Below the pieces are notes generated by a model that had not been told where the DNA came from, did not search any database, and worked only from the letters and a program-made list of their open reading frames with translations. Of a stretch of 64,000 nt of DNA, positions 24,367-32,555 are shown one piece after another (positions within the stretch are counted from its first letter, which is position 1; every line of letters begins with the position of its first letter). The translations under genes and the position numbers were made by a program. Source of the stretch: Arthrobacter sulfonylureivorans (GTDB lineage Bacteria > Actinomycetota > Actinomycetes > Actinomycetales > Micrococcaceae). The stretch spans positions 62,001 through 126,000 of the forward strand of contig RJAE01000005.1 of the NCBI GenBank assembly GCA_004000035.1, given 5' to 3'.

Positions 24367-25521
24367 CTAGGCGTCGTAGTCGACGGTGATTTCTTCGCTG
24401 GTCGGGTGGGTCTGGCAGGTGAGTACGTAACCGCGCTCAATCTCGTCCGGCTCCAGCGCGTAGTTCTCCTCCATGGTGAACGTCCCGGAGACCACCTTGG
24501 CGCGGCAGGTGCCGCAGACACCGCCGGCGCAGGCAAACGGAACGTCCGGACGGACCCGCAGCGCCGCGTTGAGGACCGACTCGCGGGCGTGCTTGGGCGA
24601 GGCGACCTTACCGGTGAGTCCGTCGAGGGTGAAGGTGATGTCGTAGTTGTCCGCGCTGGGGTCTACCTGCACCGGGCGACCGATGTTGCCCTGCGGCTTG
24701 GTCGGCTCGCCGGTGGAGAACAGCTCGTAGCGGATCTTGTCGGCCGGCACGCCGCGCTCGGCCAAGGTGTCGCGGCACAGCTGCACCAGCTCGTACGGGC
24801 CACAGAGGAACCATTCGTCCACGTCGTCGGTGCGCAGCACGTTATCGAACAGGCTAGTGAGCTTGTCGGCATCGATCCGGCCGGAGAGCAGCGGCGAGAT
24901 GCGCTGTTCGCGGGAAAGCACATGGTGCAGCGCGAACCGGGTGGGGTACTTGTCCTTCAGATCCGCCAGTTCCTCCACGAACATCACGTCCATGGCGGCT
25001 TTATTCGCGTACACCAGGTCGAACGCAACGTTGGTGTTGGCGGCCAGCACGGTCCGCGCAATCGAGATCACCGGGGTGATCCCGGAGCCGGCGGCGAACG
25101 CCACGAAGGTGGCCTCCACGTCGGTGTTGATCTGTTCCGGGTGGTTGATTTCCGTCATCTGGTGCTTGGAAATGAACGCGCCGGCGGGGCTCATGACGTC
25201 CAGCACGTCTCCGGCCCTGAGGTTGTCGTTGGCCCAATTGGAAAACAGGCCGCCGATGTCCCGCTTGATGGCCACGCGGATCTCGCCCGGCTTCGGTTCG
25301 GCACAGATGGAGTAGCTGCGGCGGATTTCCTGGTCCTGAAGCGTGGTTCGCAGCGCCACGTACTGCCCGGGCACGTAGTCGAACTGACCCTGCAGTTCCT
25401 CCGGCACGGCGAACGTGACCTCCACGGCCTCGTCCGTGAGCTTGCGGACCTCGGCGACGGACAGCGGGTGGAATATGCCGCGGCGCTTGGCCGCCGGGGC
25501 CTCCGTGGTGGAAGTAGTCAT
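24367..25521 (-). CDS. paaE: Phenylacetyl-CoA epoxidase reductase subunit
   Basis: 384 residues. The N-terminal ferredoxin-NADP reductase part has IRRSYSICAEP (FAD binding) near residue 65 and AAGSGITPVISIARTVL (NADPH) near 150. The C-terminal 2Fe-2S ferredoxin domain shows CAGGVCGTCRAKV and a last Cys in VLTCQTHP. It passes electrons from NADPH to the PaaA diiron site. The ATG directly follows the paaD stop. Confidence 0.93.
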   Translation of the reverse strand: MTTSTTEAPAAKRRGIFHPLSVAEVRKLTDEAVEVTFAVPEELQGQFDYVPGQYVALRTTLQDQEIRRSYSICAEPKPGEIRVAIKRDIGGLFSNWANDNLRAGDVLDVMSPAGAFISKHQMTEINHPEQINTDVEATFVAFAAGSGITPVISIARTVLAANTNVAFDLVYANKAAMDVMFVEELADLKDKYPTRFALHHVLSREQRISPLLSGRIDADKLTSLFDNVLRTDDVDEWFLCGPYELVQLCRDTLAERGVPADKIRYELFSTGEPTKPQGNIGRPVQVDPSADNYDITFTLDGLTGKVASPKHARESVLNAALRVRPDVPFACAGGVCGTCRAKVVSGTFTMEENYALEPDEIERGYVLTCQTHPTSEEITVDYDA

Positions 25522-26058
25522 CTAGAGCACCTTGAAGTAGTCGAAGGGTTCGTGGCAGTCATTGCACTGGTACAGCGCCTTGCAGGACGTGGAGCCGTAG
25601 CGGGAGAGCTCGCGGGTGTTCAGCGAATTGCAAAGCGGGCACTTCACGCTCATTCCCACCTTGACCGGTCCGGTACGGAGCGGCGCGGAGCCCGACGGCG
25701 GCGCGATGCCGTATTCGTTCAGCTTCGCTTTGCCCTCGGCAGTCATCCAGTCCGTGGTCCAGGCCGGGGCCAGCACCAGCTTCACGCGGACGTCGGCGTA
25801 GCCCTGGGTTGCCAGTGCGCTGGCGACGTCTTCGCTGATGGCATCCATCGCGGGGCAGCCGGAATAAGTCGGGGTGATGGTCACCTCGACAGCTGGCCGG
25901 CCGCCCTCGTCGGTTTCGTCCAGCACTGACACGGACCGCAGGATTCCGAGGTCCTCGATGGTCAGCACCGGGATCTCTGGATCGCAGACGGTGGCCGCGA
26001 CGTCCCAGGCGCGGGCGGCCTCGGTTTCAGCGGGCCGCTGCGCGGTGTTAGTGGACAT
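25522..26058 (-). CDS. paaD: Phenylacetyl-CoA epoxidase assembly protein PaaD
   Basis: 178 residues. Residues 15-95 are a MIP18-type domain (VCDPEIPVLTIEDLGILRSV, TYSGCPAMDAI). The C-terminus is a zinc-ribbon-like unit, CPLCNSLNT then CKALYQCNDC, characteristic of the PaaD subfamily. It is thought to help maturation of metal centres in the epoxidase. It lies between paaC (50 nt upstream) and paaE (no gap). Confidence 0.9.
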   Translation of the reverse strand: MSTNTAQRPAETEAARAWDVAATVCDPEIPVLTIEDLGILRSVSVLDETDEGGRPAVEVTITPTYSGCPAMDAISEDVASALATQGYADVRVKLVLAPAWTTDWMTAEGKAKLNEYGIAPPSGSAPLRTGPVKVGMSVKCPLCNSLNTRELSRYGSTSCKALYQCNDCHEPFDYFKVL

Positions 26059-26108
26059 GAATTGCTCCGTTGTTCCGAAAAGGACTGTTCCGAAGGGACC
26101 GGCCGCTG

Positions 26109-26936
26109 TTACCAGCTGGCGCCGGGATGTTCGCGGGCCAGCACCTGCATCTCGGCCAGCAGGTAGCCCAGATGCTCGCTGTGCTTGACCCGGGTCTTGT
26201 CCGTCATCGCGGGCTGGACGTCCGGGACCTCCAGAGTGGCCTCCGCGAAGACTGCTGCGATGTAGGCATCGAAGCTTTCACGCAGTTCCGAGGGCCGCAC
26301 GGCGATGCCGCCCAGACGGTCGAACAGGTCGTCGTCCTCGAACAACTGCTGCACGTACGGCCAGACGGACATGAACCCGGCGGCGATCCGGCGGTGCGAC
26401 TCTTCGGTGCCGTCGCCCAGGCGCACGGTCCACTGCTCGGCGTGGTCGCGGTGGTAGTCCACTTCCTTCACCGCCTTGGCCGCGATGGCTGCCAAGGTTT
26501 CGTCCTGTGAATCGACCAGCCGCGAGTACAGTTCGTGCTGGTAGGCAGCGATGACCAACTGGCGGGCGATGGTCCTGCCGAAGTCTCCGTTGGGCTGTTC
26601 CACCAGGTAGCTGGAGCGGAACTCGCTCTCGCCGCGCCAGTAGGCCAGATCGTCTTCAGACTTGCCCCAGGCAGAGCCGGCGTAGGTCAGGAAGGACCGG
26701 GCGTGGCCGATCTGGTCCAGGGCGATGTTGCCCAGTGCGACATCCTCTTCCAGCTCCGGCGCGCGGGAGATCCACCAGCCCAGGCGCTGGGCCAGGATCA
26801 GGGCGTCATCGCCCAGGCGCAGGGCGTATTCGGCGATGTCCTCGCTGGCCTTGCTGCCGTCGGTCACCTGCTGGGCAATGTCTTCCGGCCGCAGGGCATT
26901 GCCCGGGGTGATCCGGGTAGCGCTTTCGCCGCTCAC
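26109..26936 (-). CDS. paaC: Phenylacetyl-CoA epoxidase structural subunit
   Basis: 275 residues from GTG 26936, which overlaps the paaB stop by 4 nt (GTGA); the frame continues upstream inside paaB. The ferritin-like helices include ALRLGDDALILAQRLGWWI, EDVALGNIALDQIGHARSF and VKEVDYHRDHAEQW. PaaC is the non-catalytic partner that holds PaaA in the epoxidase complex. Translational coupling to paaB suits equal production of subunits. Confidence 0.92.
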   Translation of the reverse strand: MSGESATRITPGNALRPEDIAQQVTDGSKASEDIAEYALRLGDDALILAQRLGWWISRAPELEEDVALGNIALDQIGHARSFLTYAGSAWGKSEDDLAYWRGESEFRSSYLVEQPNGDFGRTIARQLVIAAYQHELYSRLVDSQDETLAAIAAKAVKEVDYHRDHAEQWTVRLGDGTEESHRRIAAGFMSVWPYVQQLFEDDDLFDRLGGIAVRPSELRESFDAYIAAVFAEATLEVPDVQPAMTDKTRVKHSEHLGYLLAEMQVLAREHPGASW

Positions 26937-27265
26937 AGGTGCTTCACCCCTTCGCTCTTGGTGTAGTACGTGGCGTGGCGGTAGTCCTTGCCCTTGGGCG
27001 ACTCGAAGAATTCCCCCTTCGCATCCGGATCGCTGGCCACAATGGCCGACGCCGGCACCACCCAGAGCGAAACGCCTTCGTTGCGCCGGGTGTACAGGTC
27101 CCGGGCGTTGCGCACGGCCATCTCGGCGTCCGGGGCATGCAGCGAACCTGCGTGCACGTGGGAGAGCCCGCGGGACGAGCGGACGAAAACTTCCCACAGC
27201 GGCCAAGGCTGCTTGTCCGACAATGCCGAATTCTCCTCGGGCGCCGGTTTGACGGGCCGGGCCAT
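26933..27265 (-). CDS. paaB: Phenylacetyl-CoA epoxidase subunit PaaB
   Basis: 110 residues from ATG 27265, which has AGGAGA 9 nt upstream; GTG 27289, touching the paaA stop, is an alternative. Family signature PWPLWEVFVRSSRGLSHVHAG, then HAPDAEMAVRNARDLYTRR. PaaB is a small subunit that bridges PaaAC dimers. The first 20 residues are a flexible extension. Confidence 0.92.
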   Translation of the reverse strand: MARPVKPAPEENSALSDKQPWPLWEVFVRSSRGLSHVHAGSLHAPDAEMAVRNARDLYTRRNEGVSLWVVPASAIVASDPDAKGEFFESPKGKDYRHATYYTKSEGVKHL

Positions 27266-27289
27266 TGCGGTCTGGTCTCCTGTTGCCAC

Positions 27290-28291
27290 TTAGGCCACCT
27301 GTGCTTTCTGTGCCTTCTTGGCCGCGTAGGCCGCTGCTGCTTCGCGCACCCAGGCGCCGTTCTCATGTGCCTCGCGGCGCCGTTCCATCCGCTGCGCGTT
27401 GCAGGGGCCGCGGCCGGCGAGGACTTCGTAGAATTCGTCCCAGTTGAGTTCGCCGTGCTCCCACAGGCCGGTTTCCTCGTTGTAGCGGATCTGATCATCC
27501 GGCAGGGTCAGGCCCAGGACCTTGACCTGCTCTTGGATCATGCCGACGAACCGCGAGCGCAGCTCGTCGTTGGAGAAGCGCTTGATGTTCCAGGCCATCG
27601 ACTGCTGCGAGTTCGGCGAATCGGTGTCCGTGGGGCCGAACATCATCAGGGCCGGGGCATAGAAGCGGTTGACCGCGTCCTGGGCCATCTGCTTCTGCGC
27701 CGGAGTGCCGTTGGCCAGTTCCAGCAGGATCTCGAAACCTTGCCGCTGGTGGAAGGACTCTTCCTTGCAGATGCGGACCATCGCGCGGCCGTACGGGCCA
27801 TAGGAGGCGCGGCAGAGCGGCACCTGGTTGGCGATAGCGGCGCCGTCGACCAGCCAGCCGATGGCACCCATGTCCGCCCAGCTGTTCGCCGGGTAGTTGA
27901 AGATGGAGGAGTACTTGGCCTTCCCCGACATCAGCTGCTCGTTGAGCACATGGCGCGGGGTGCCCAGCGTCTCGGTCGCGGAGTAGAGGTAGAGCCCGTG
28001 GCCGGCCTCGTCCTGGACCTTGGCCATCAGGATGGCCTTGCGCTTCAGGCTGGGGGCGCGCGTGATCCAGTTGGCCTCCGGCTGCATGCCGATGATCTCG
28101 GAGTGCGCGTGCTGGGACATCTGCCGGGTCAGCGTCTTGCGGTACTTCTCCGGCATCCAGTCGGCCGGCTCGATCCGGGAATCCTCGGCGATGATCTTGT
28201 CAAAGTAGGCCTGTCCGGCCTCGTCCTCAGCGGACGGCACGGCGTGCAACTTCTGGTCGCCGGCGTCGGTCTGCGTTGCCACGATGGTCAC
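27290..28291 (-). CDS. paaA: Phenylacetyl-CoA epoxidase catalytic (diiron) subunit
   Basis: 333 residues from GTG 28291; GTG 28282 has a better spaced GAGGTG site and would give 330 residues. PaaA carries the diiron centre that epoxidises the ring of phenylacetyl-CoA. Visible features are [20 protein letters not shown] near residue 55, [20 protein letters not shown] near 90 (iron-ligand E..H), and [20 protein letters not shown] near 170. First gene of paaABCDE-paaG. The PaaR-type site lies 32-51 nt upstream, so repression by the TetR protein is likely. Confidence 0.95.
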   Translation of the reverse strand: MTIVATQTDAGDQKLHAVPSAEDEAGQAYFDKIIAEDSRIEPADWMPEKYRKTLTRQMSQHAHSEIIGMQPEANWITRAPSLKRKAILMAKVQDEAGHGLYLYSATETLGTPRHVLNEQLMSGKAKYSSIFNYPANSWADMGAIGWLVDGAAIANQVPLCRASYGPYGRAMVRICKEESFHQRQGFEILLELANGTPAQKQMAQDAVNRFYAPALMMFGPTDTDSPNSQQSMAWNIKRFSNDELRSRFVGMIQEQVKVLGLTLPDDQIRYNEETGLWEHGELNWDEFYEVLAGRGPCNAQRMERRREAHENGAWVREAAAAYAAKKAQKAQVA

Positions 28292-28322
28292 CTCACTGTA
28301 CGTAGTCCGGCCGCGAAATAAT

Positions 28323-28342
28323 TACCGACCGTTCGTTCAGGA
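28323..28342. promoter_or_regulatory. PaaR-type operator before paaA
   Basis: 8-4-8 palindrome: TACCGACC, GTTC, GTTCAGGA. The left half is identical in four of the five sites in this window; the right half matches 5 of 8 positions of the mirrored half-site. It lies 32 nt before the paaA start. Confidence 0.65.
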
Positions 28343-28462
28343 TATAGGCCACCCCCGAGGGCGTCAAGGCTGGGCGCGATCGAACGCGGCCGGCCGGCAA
28401 CCCGCCGCGCACTGAGATGCCGGGCTGGCGCAGCACGCGGTGGCGCACGCGCGGGTTGGGAC

Positions 28463-28500
28463 AACTAGACAGACAGACTAGTTAGTGGGACTATCTAGTC
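28463..28500 (+). promoter_or_regulatory. PadR operator region with three CTAG cores
   Basis: Two overlapping perfect inverted repeats: AACTAG/CTAGTT (28463-28468 with 28478-28483) and GACTAG/CTAGTC (28476-28481 with 28495-28500). The last arm touches the padR ATG. GACTAT lies exactly 6 nt before the ATG as a possible -10 box, so binding would block transcription: probable autoregulation. Confidence 0.55.
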
Positions 28501-28845
28501 ATGCAGCACAAACAATGGCCGGCCGAGTGGATGCGGGGCGTCCTGGGCCTGTGCGTCCTGAAGTCACTGGAGCCAGGACCGACCTACGGCTACGCCATTG
28601 CTTCCGCCCTCGAATCCGCCGGGCTTGGCGCGGTGAAAGGCGGCACCCTGTACCCGCTCCTCACCCGGCTTGAGTCCAACGGCCTGGTGACCACCGAATG
28701 GCGGGCGGGCGAAGGCGGGCCGGGCCGCAAGTACTTCCGACTGACTCCCGAAGGCCTGGCCGACCTGGAACGGCAGCAGTCCCAATGGCGGCATTTCACC
28801 GGCATCGTCCACGCACACCTGAACGCTGAGGAGTACCAGCCATGA
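28501..28845 (+). CDS. PadR family transcriptional regulator
   Basis: 114 residues. The winged helix is typical: VLGLCVLKSLEPGPTYGYAI near residue 13, KGGTLYPLLTRLESNGLV, and the wing GGPGRKYFRLTPEG. PadR proteins of this short class repress membrane-protein partners and drug transporters. Its stop overlaps the start of the HAAS protein gene by 4 nt (ATGA), a standard padR-HAAS pair. It diverges from paaA. Confidence 0.9.
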   Translation: MQHKQWPAEWMRGVLGLCVLKSLEPGPTYGYAIASALESAGLGAVKGGTLYPLLTRLESNGLVTTEWRAGEGGPGRKYFRLTPEGLADLERQQSQWRHFTGIVHAHLNAEEYQP

Positions 28846-29565
28846 CCAAAACAAGATCCGAACAGAACTGGCTGGACGAGATGGTCCTGGAACTGCGGCT
28901 GCTGAATGTGGACGGCGCCCGGATAGGCGATGCCGCGGCCACGGTTCGCGAGCATCTGGCGGACAGCGGCGAAAGCCCGGGGGAAGCCTTCGGGAATCCA
29001 ACGGAATATGCGCGCAGCTTGGGACTGGAGCAGCCTGAACCGTCCGGCCTGCTGGCCGTTGTTGCGGTCAATCTCGTGGGGGTTTTCGGATTCATGGCCT
29101 TGGTCCTTGCCGCAGGGCCCGCCAGCGAAAACCAGCAGGTCGAGGTCAGGGGCTTTCACTTCCTGCTGGCAGGTGCCTTTCTGCTGGCGTTGCCGCTGAT
29201 CGCGTTCAACCTTCGGGCCGTCGTCCGGCTCAAGGCATGGCAGGGCGGGGCGATCGGCGCGGCTGTTTTTGCCCTGCTCGTAGCAGTGGCGGTGCTGCTC
29301 GGCGACATGGTGGTGGCAGATCTCCCCGCGCTGCCGATCGCCGTCGGGGGCGGTGTGCTGACCCTCGCCACCACCCTCTGGGGACAGTTTTCCCGCCACC
29401 AGCGTCCCGATCCCGTGGTGGATCCGCGGGCATCAGCGGACGCAGGCGAGGAAGGGGCCGGCCGGAGCGGTGCCTGGATTTCGTTCCTGGGCAATTGGTG
29501 CCTGGTGATCGGTGCCGTGATCATTGGTTCCGGTCGCCGTCTGGCTCCACCGTCTCTCCGGCTGA
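28842..29565 (+). CDS. HAAS-domain membrane protein, C-terminus disrupted by a probable one-base insertion
   Basis: Residues 1-65 form a HAAS/DUF1700-like helical domain (WLDEMVLELRLLNVDGARIGD), followed by about five hydrophobic segments. As written, the frame has no stop and runs in frame into oligopeptidase B, giving 1000 codons. If one base is removed in 29529-29533 (TCCGG), the last helix continues as GSVAVWLHRLSG and stops at TGA 29563-29565, a natural membrane-protein end of about 240 residues. The end given assumes this correction. It is co-expressed with padR. Confidence 0.65.
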
Positions 29566-29627
29566 CGTCCGGCGGCGGCGCTCTTCCACCCTCAGCCGAA
29601 CCCGGCCGGCAGCCCGGCTGCGCTCTA

Positions 29628-29633
29628 TATATT
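29628..29633 (+). promoter_or_regulatory. -10 box TATATT, leaderless start of ptrB
   Basis: TATATT, 6 nt (GGTGCC), then ATG 29640. It is the most AT-rich spot in this gene junction and suggests ptrB has its own promoter and is not a fusion. Confidence 0.5.
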
Positions 29634-29639
29634 GGTGCC

Positions 29640-31844
29640 ATGACGCACACCCCTGCCGAAACCGTCCGCGCCTCCTCCATGGCTTCTTCTCCGGCAAGCC
29701 GGCCCGAACCGCCGGTGGCCCGCAAGGTTCCCACCGAGCGCTCCCACCACGGTGACACCTTCGTGGACCACTACGAATGGCTGCGGGACAAGGAGAACCC
29801 GGACGTCGTAGCCCACCTGCAGGCGGAAAACGCCTACACCGAAGCCGTGACGGCGCACCAGCAGCCGCTGCGCGAGGCGATCTTCCAAGAGATCAAAAAC
29901 CGCACCCAGGAAACGGACCTGTCCGTCCCGGTGCGCAAGGACGGCTGGTGGTACTACGGCCGCATGGAAGAGGGCAAGCAGTACGGCATCCAGTGCCGGG
30001 TCCGGGCCACGGACACCGGCGATCCGGCCGCGGACTGGACTCCCCCGCAAGTTGCGGCCGGCCGGCCGGTACCCGGCGAGCAGATCCTGCTGGACGGCAA
30101 CGCGGAGGCGGAAGGCAAACCGTTCTTCTCCTTGGGCGGCTCGGCCGTCACCAAGGACGGCAGGCTGTACGCCTACGCCGCGGACTACGCCGGCGACGAG
30201 CGCTTCACGCTGCGGATCAAGGACCTGGACACGGGCCGGCTGCTGGACGACGTCGTGGAGAACGTCTTCTACTCACTGGCCTTTGACCCCGACGGCAGCC
30301 GCGTGTTCTACACAGTGGTGGACGAGTCCTGGCGTCCGTACCAGATCAAGGCGCACACCATCGGCACATCGGTGGACTCCGACGTCGTGATTTATCAGGA
30401 AGACGATCCGGCCATGTGGATGGGTTTTGAGCTCTCCGCCGACCGCCGGCACCTGGTGATCGGCATCGGCTGCTCCGAATACTCCGAGACCCGGCTGCTG
30501 GACTTCGCCGATCCGGACGCCGGGCTGCAGACCCTGATCCCGCGCAGCGAGCGGGTGCTCTACGACGCGGAACCGTTCCTGCTGGACGGTGCGCAGAAGG
30601 TGCTGCTCACGCACAATAAAGACGCCGTGAACTCGATGGTCTCGCTGGCGGACCTGTCTGAATTCTCCCGGTCGCTGGACGCGCAACACTGGGACACCGT
30701 AGTGGAGCACGACGACGGGGTGCGGGTCAACGGCGCGGGCGTCACTTCCACTCACGTGGTGCTGTCGATCCGCAAGGACACCATCGAACGAGTGCAGGTG
30801 CTGCCGTTGGACGGTCTGGGTACCGCAGCCCAGGCAGCTCCGGTAGAACCGGACTTCGACGAGGAACTGTTCACCGCAGGTGTGGGCGGCTCCGACTACG
30901 AGGCGCCGATGATTCGACTGGCCTACACCTCGTTCCTGACCCCGCCTCGGATCTACGACTATGAGCTCGCCACAGGCACGCTGCACCTGCGCAAGGAAAC
31001 GCCGGTGCTCGGCGGCTACGACCCGGCCAACTATGTGGCCGAACGGGAGTGGGCCGCCGCGGCCGACGGCACCAAAATCCCGCTCTCGGTGGTCCGCAAG
31101 GCGACGGTGCAGCGCGACGGCAGCAACCCCGCACTGGTCTATGCGTACGGCAGCTATGAGGTCAGCATGGATCCGGCCTTCAGCACCGCGCGGCTGTCGC
31201 TGCTGGACCGAGGCGTGGTCTACGTGGTGGCCCATGTGCGCGGCGGCGGCGAGATGGGCCGGCATTGGTACGACGATGGCAAGAAACTGCACAAAAAGAA
31301 CACCTTCACCGACTTCGTGGACGGCACCGACTGGCTGGCGGCCTCCGGCTGGGCCGACCCGGCGCGGATCGCAGCGATGGGCGGCTCGGCCGGGGGCCTG
31401 CTGATGGGCGCCATCGCCAATCTGGCACCGGAGAAGTACGCGGCGATCGTGGCGCAGGTGCCGTTCGTGGACGCCCTGACCTCCATCCTGGATCCGGACC
31501 TGCCGCTCTCCGCGCTGGAGTGGGAGGAATGGGGCAACCCGATCACCGACCCGGAGGTCTATGGCTACATGAAGTCCTATTCCCCGTACGAGAACGTGCG
31601 GCCGGCGGCCTACCCGAAGATCGCGGCGGTGACCAGCTTCAACGACACGCGGGTGCTCTACGTTGAGCCGGCCAAATGGGTAGCGGCCCTGCGGGAGACC
31701 GGAACCGGGTCTGATCCGATCGTGCTCAAGACCGAGATGGACGCCGGCCATGGCGGCGCGTCCGGTCGGTATGCGGTTTGGAAGGACCGTGCCTGGGATT
31801 ACGCTTTCACCCTCGACGCGATCGACGCCACCGAACTGGCCTAG
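29640..31844 (+). CDS. ptrB: Oligopeptidase B (prolyl oligopeptidase family, S9A)
   Basis: 734 residues from ATG 29640, close to the usual length. Residues 40-420 are the beta-propeller (HGDTFVDHYEWLRDKENPDV at its start). The alpha/beta hydrolase domain holds MGGSAGGLLMG with catalytic Ser583, NDTRVLYVEPAKW with Asp, and DAGHGGASGRY with His. It cleaves peptides after basic residues in the cytoplasm. The frame is open upstream into the HAAS gene without a stop; see the frameshift entry. A 9-bp hairpin follows the stop. Confidence 0.92.
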   Translation: MTHTPAETVRASSMASSPASRPEPPVARKVPTERSHHGDTFVDHYEWLRDKENPDVVAHLQAENAYTEAVTAHQQPLREAIFQEIKNRTQETDLSVPVRKDGWWYYGRMEEGKQYGIQCRVRATDTGDPAADWTPPQVAAGRPVPGEQILLDGNAEAEGKPFFSLGGSAVTKDGRLYAYAADYAGDERFTLRIKDLDTGRLLDDVVENVFYSLAFDPDGSRVFYTVVDESWRPYQIKAHTIGTSVDSDVVIYQEDDPAMWMGFELSADRRHLVIGIGCSEYSETRLLDFADPDAGLQTLIPRSERVLYDAEPFLLDGAQKVLLTHNKDAVNSMVSLADLSEFSRSLDAQHWDTVVEHDDGVRVNGAGVTSTHVVLSIRKDTIERVQVLPLDGLGTAAQAAPVEPDFDEELFTAGVGGSDYEAPMIRLAYTSFLTPPRIYDYELATGTLHLRKETPVLGGYDPANYVAEREWAAAADGTKIPLSVVRKATVQRDGSNPALVYAYGSYEVSMDPAFSTARLSLLDRGVVYVVAHVRGGGEMGRHWYDDGKKLHKKNTFTDFVDGTDWLAASGWADPARIAAMGGSAGGLLMGAIANLAPEKYAAIVAQVPFVDALTSILDPDLPLSALEWEEWGNPITDPEVYGYMKSYSPYENVRPAAYPKIAAVTSFNDTRVLYVEPAKWVAALRETGTGSDPIVLKTEMDAGHGGASGRYAVWKDRAWDYAFTLDAIDATELA

Positions 31845-31871
31845 CGGCGGCGCGGCGGCACCGTCCGCATC

Positions 31872-31897
31872 CCGCTGGCGCCGGCCGCCGCCAGCGG
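31872..31897 (+). terminator. Hairpin after ptrB
   Basis: CCGCTGGCG pairs exactly with CGCCAGCGG over an 8-nt loop, 27 nt past the ptrB stop. It separates ptrB from the paaI promoter. Confidence 0.6.
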
Positions 31898-31950
31898 TTC
31901 TCGCTACCGGCGCCCCCGGGCCCACCTTGACTTGGATCACAATTCAGGAT

Positions 31951-31970
31951 TACCTAATGAACATTCGGTA
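31951..31970. promoter_or_regulatory. PaaR-type operator before paaI
   Basis: 8-4-8 palindrome: TACCTAAT, GAAC, ATTCGGTA. It is the most symmetrical site of the five (7 of 8 paired positions) and lies 19 nt before the paaI ATG, where it would block transcription. Confidence 0.65.
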
Positions 31971-31989
31971 TTAAAAGCAAGGGGCCTCC

Positions 31990-32493
31990 ATGACGGACAT
32001 CGACGTCGACACTTCCCGCGACAATCCGGCGGACAGCAGCGACCTGCAGCCGGGAGAGCGACCCATGCATCCTGCCTTCGTCGATGACCAGGCCGCCCAG
32101 TGGATGGGTGTGGAAGTCGTGAAGGCGGATTTTGGCGACGTCGTCATCCAGATGCGGCTGCGCGAGGAAATGCTCAATGGCTTCGGCATGGCGCAGGGCG
32201 GCATGGTGTTCGCCTTTGCCGACGTGGCCTTCGCGCTGGCGTGCAACGACCCGGACGGTGACGGCAGCACCATCACGGTGGCCTCCGGCGTCGACGTGAA
32301 TTTCCTCAACCCCGGATTCTCCGGCCGGCTGCTGACAGCCAACGCCCGGCTGGTCAATCAGACCGGCCGCAGCGGCCTGTATGACATCACCGTCACGCAG
32401 GAGAACCCGAAAGGCGCTGCTGACGTGCTCCTTGAGTTCCGTGGCCGTTCCCGCACCGTGCCCAATCCTGCCCGCAAGCCCTCCGCACCCTGA
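31990..32493 (+). CDS. paaI: Hydroxyphenylacetyl-CoA thioesterase
   Basis: 167 residues, AAGGGG before the ATG. A hotdog-fold thioesterase: MLNGFGMAQGGMVFAFADVAFALACN near residue 58 carries the family Asn/Gly-Gly/Asp set, and GVDVNFLNPGFSGRLL the second strand. PaaI is a rescue enzyme that frees CoA from dead-end hydroxylated phenylacetyl-CoA. The N-terminal 25 residues are an acidic extension. It probably forms an operon with paaK, 62 nt downstream. Confidence 0.9.
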   Translation: MTDIDVDTSRDNPADSSDLQPGERPMHPAFVDDQAAQWMGVEVVKADFGDVVIQMRLREEMLNGFGMAQGGMVFAFADVAFALACNDPDGDGSTITVASGVDVNFLNPGFSGRLLTANARLVNQTGRSGLYDITVTQENPKGAADVLLEFRGRSRTVPNPARKPSAP

Positions 32494-32555
32494 CCTCGCC
32501 GTCCCACAACCACCCGCCGAGCAGCACAGCCCGACCCGCATCGAAGGACCGTCCC

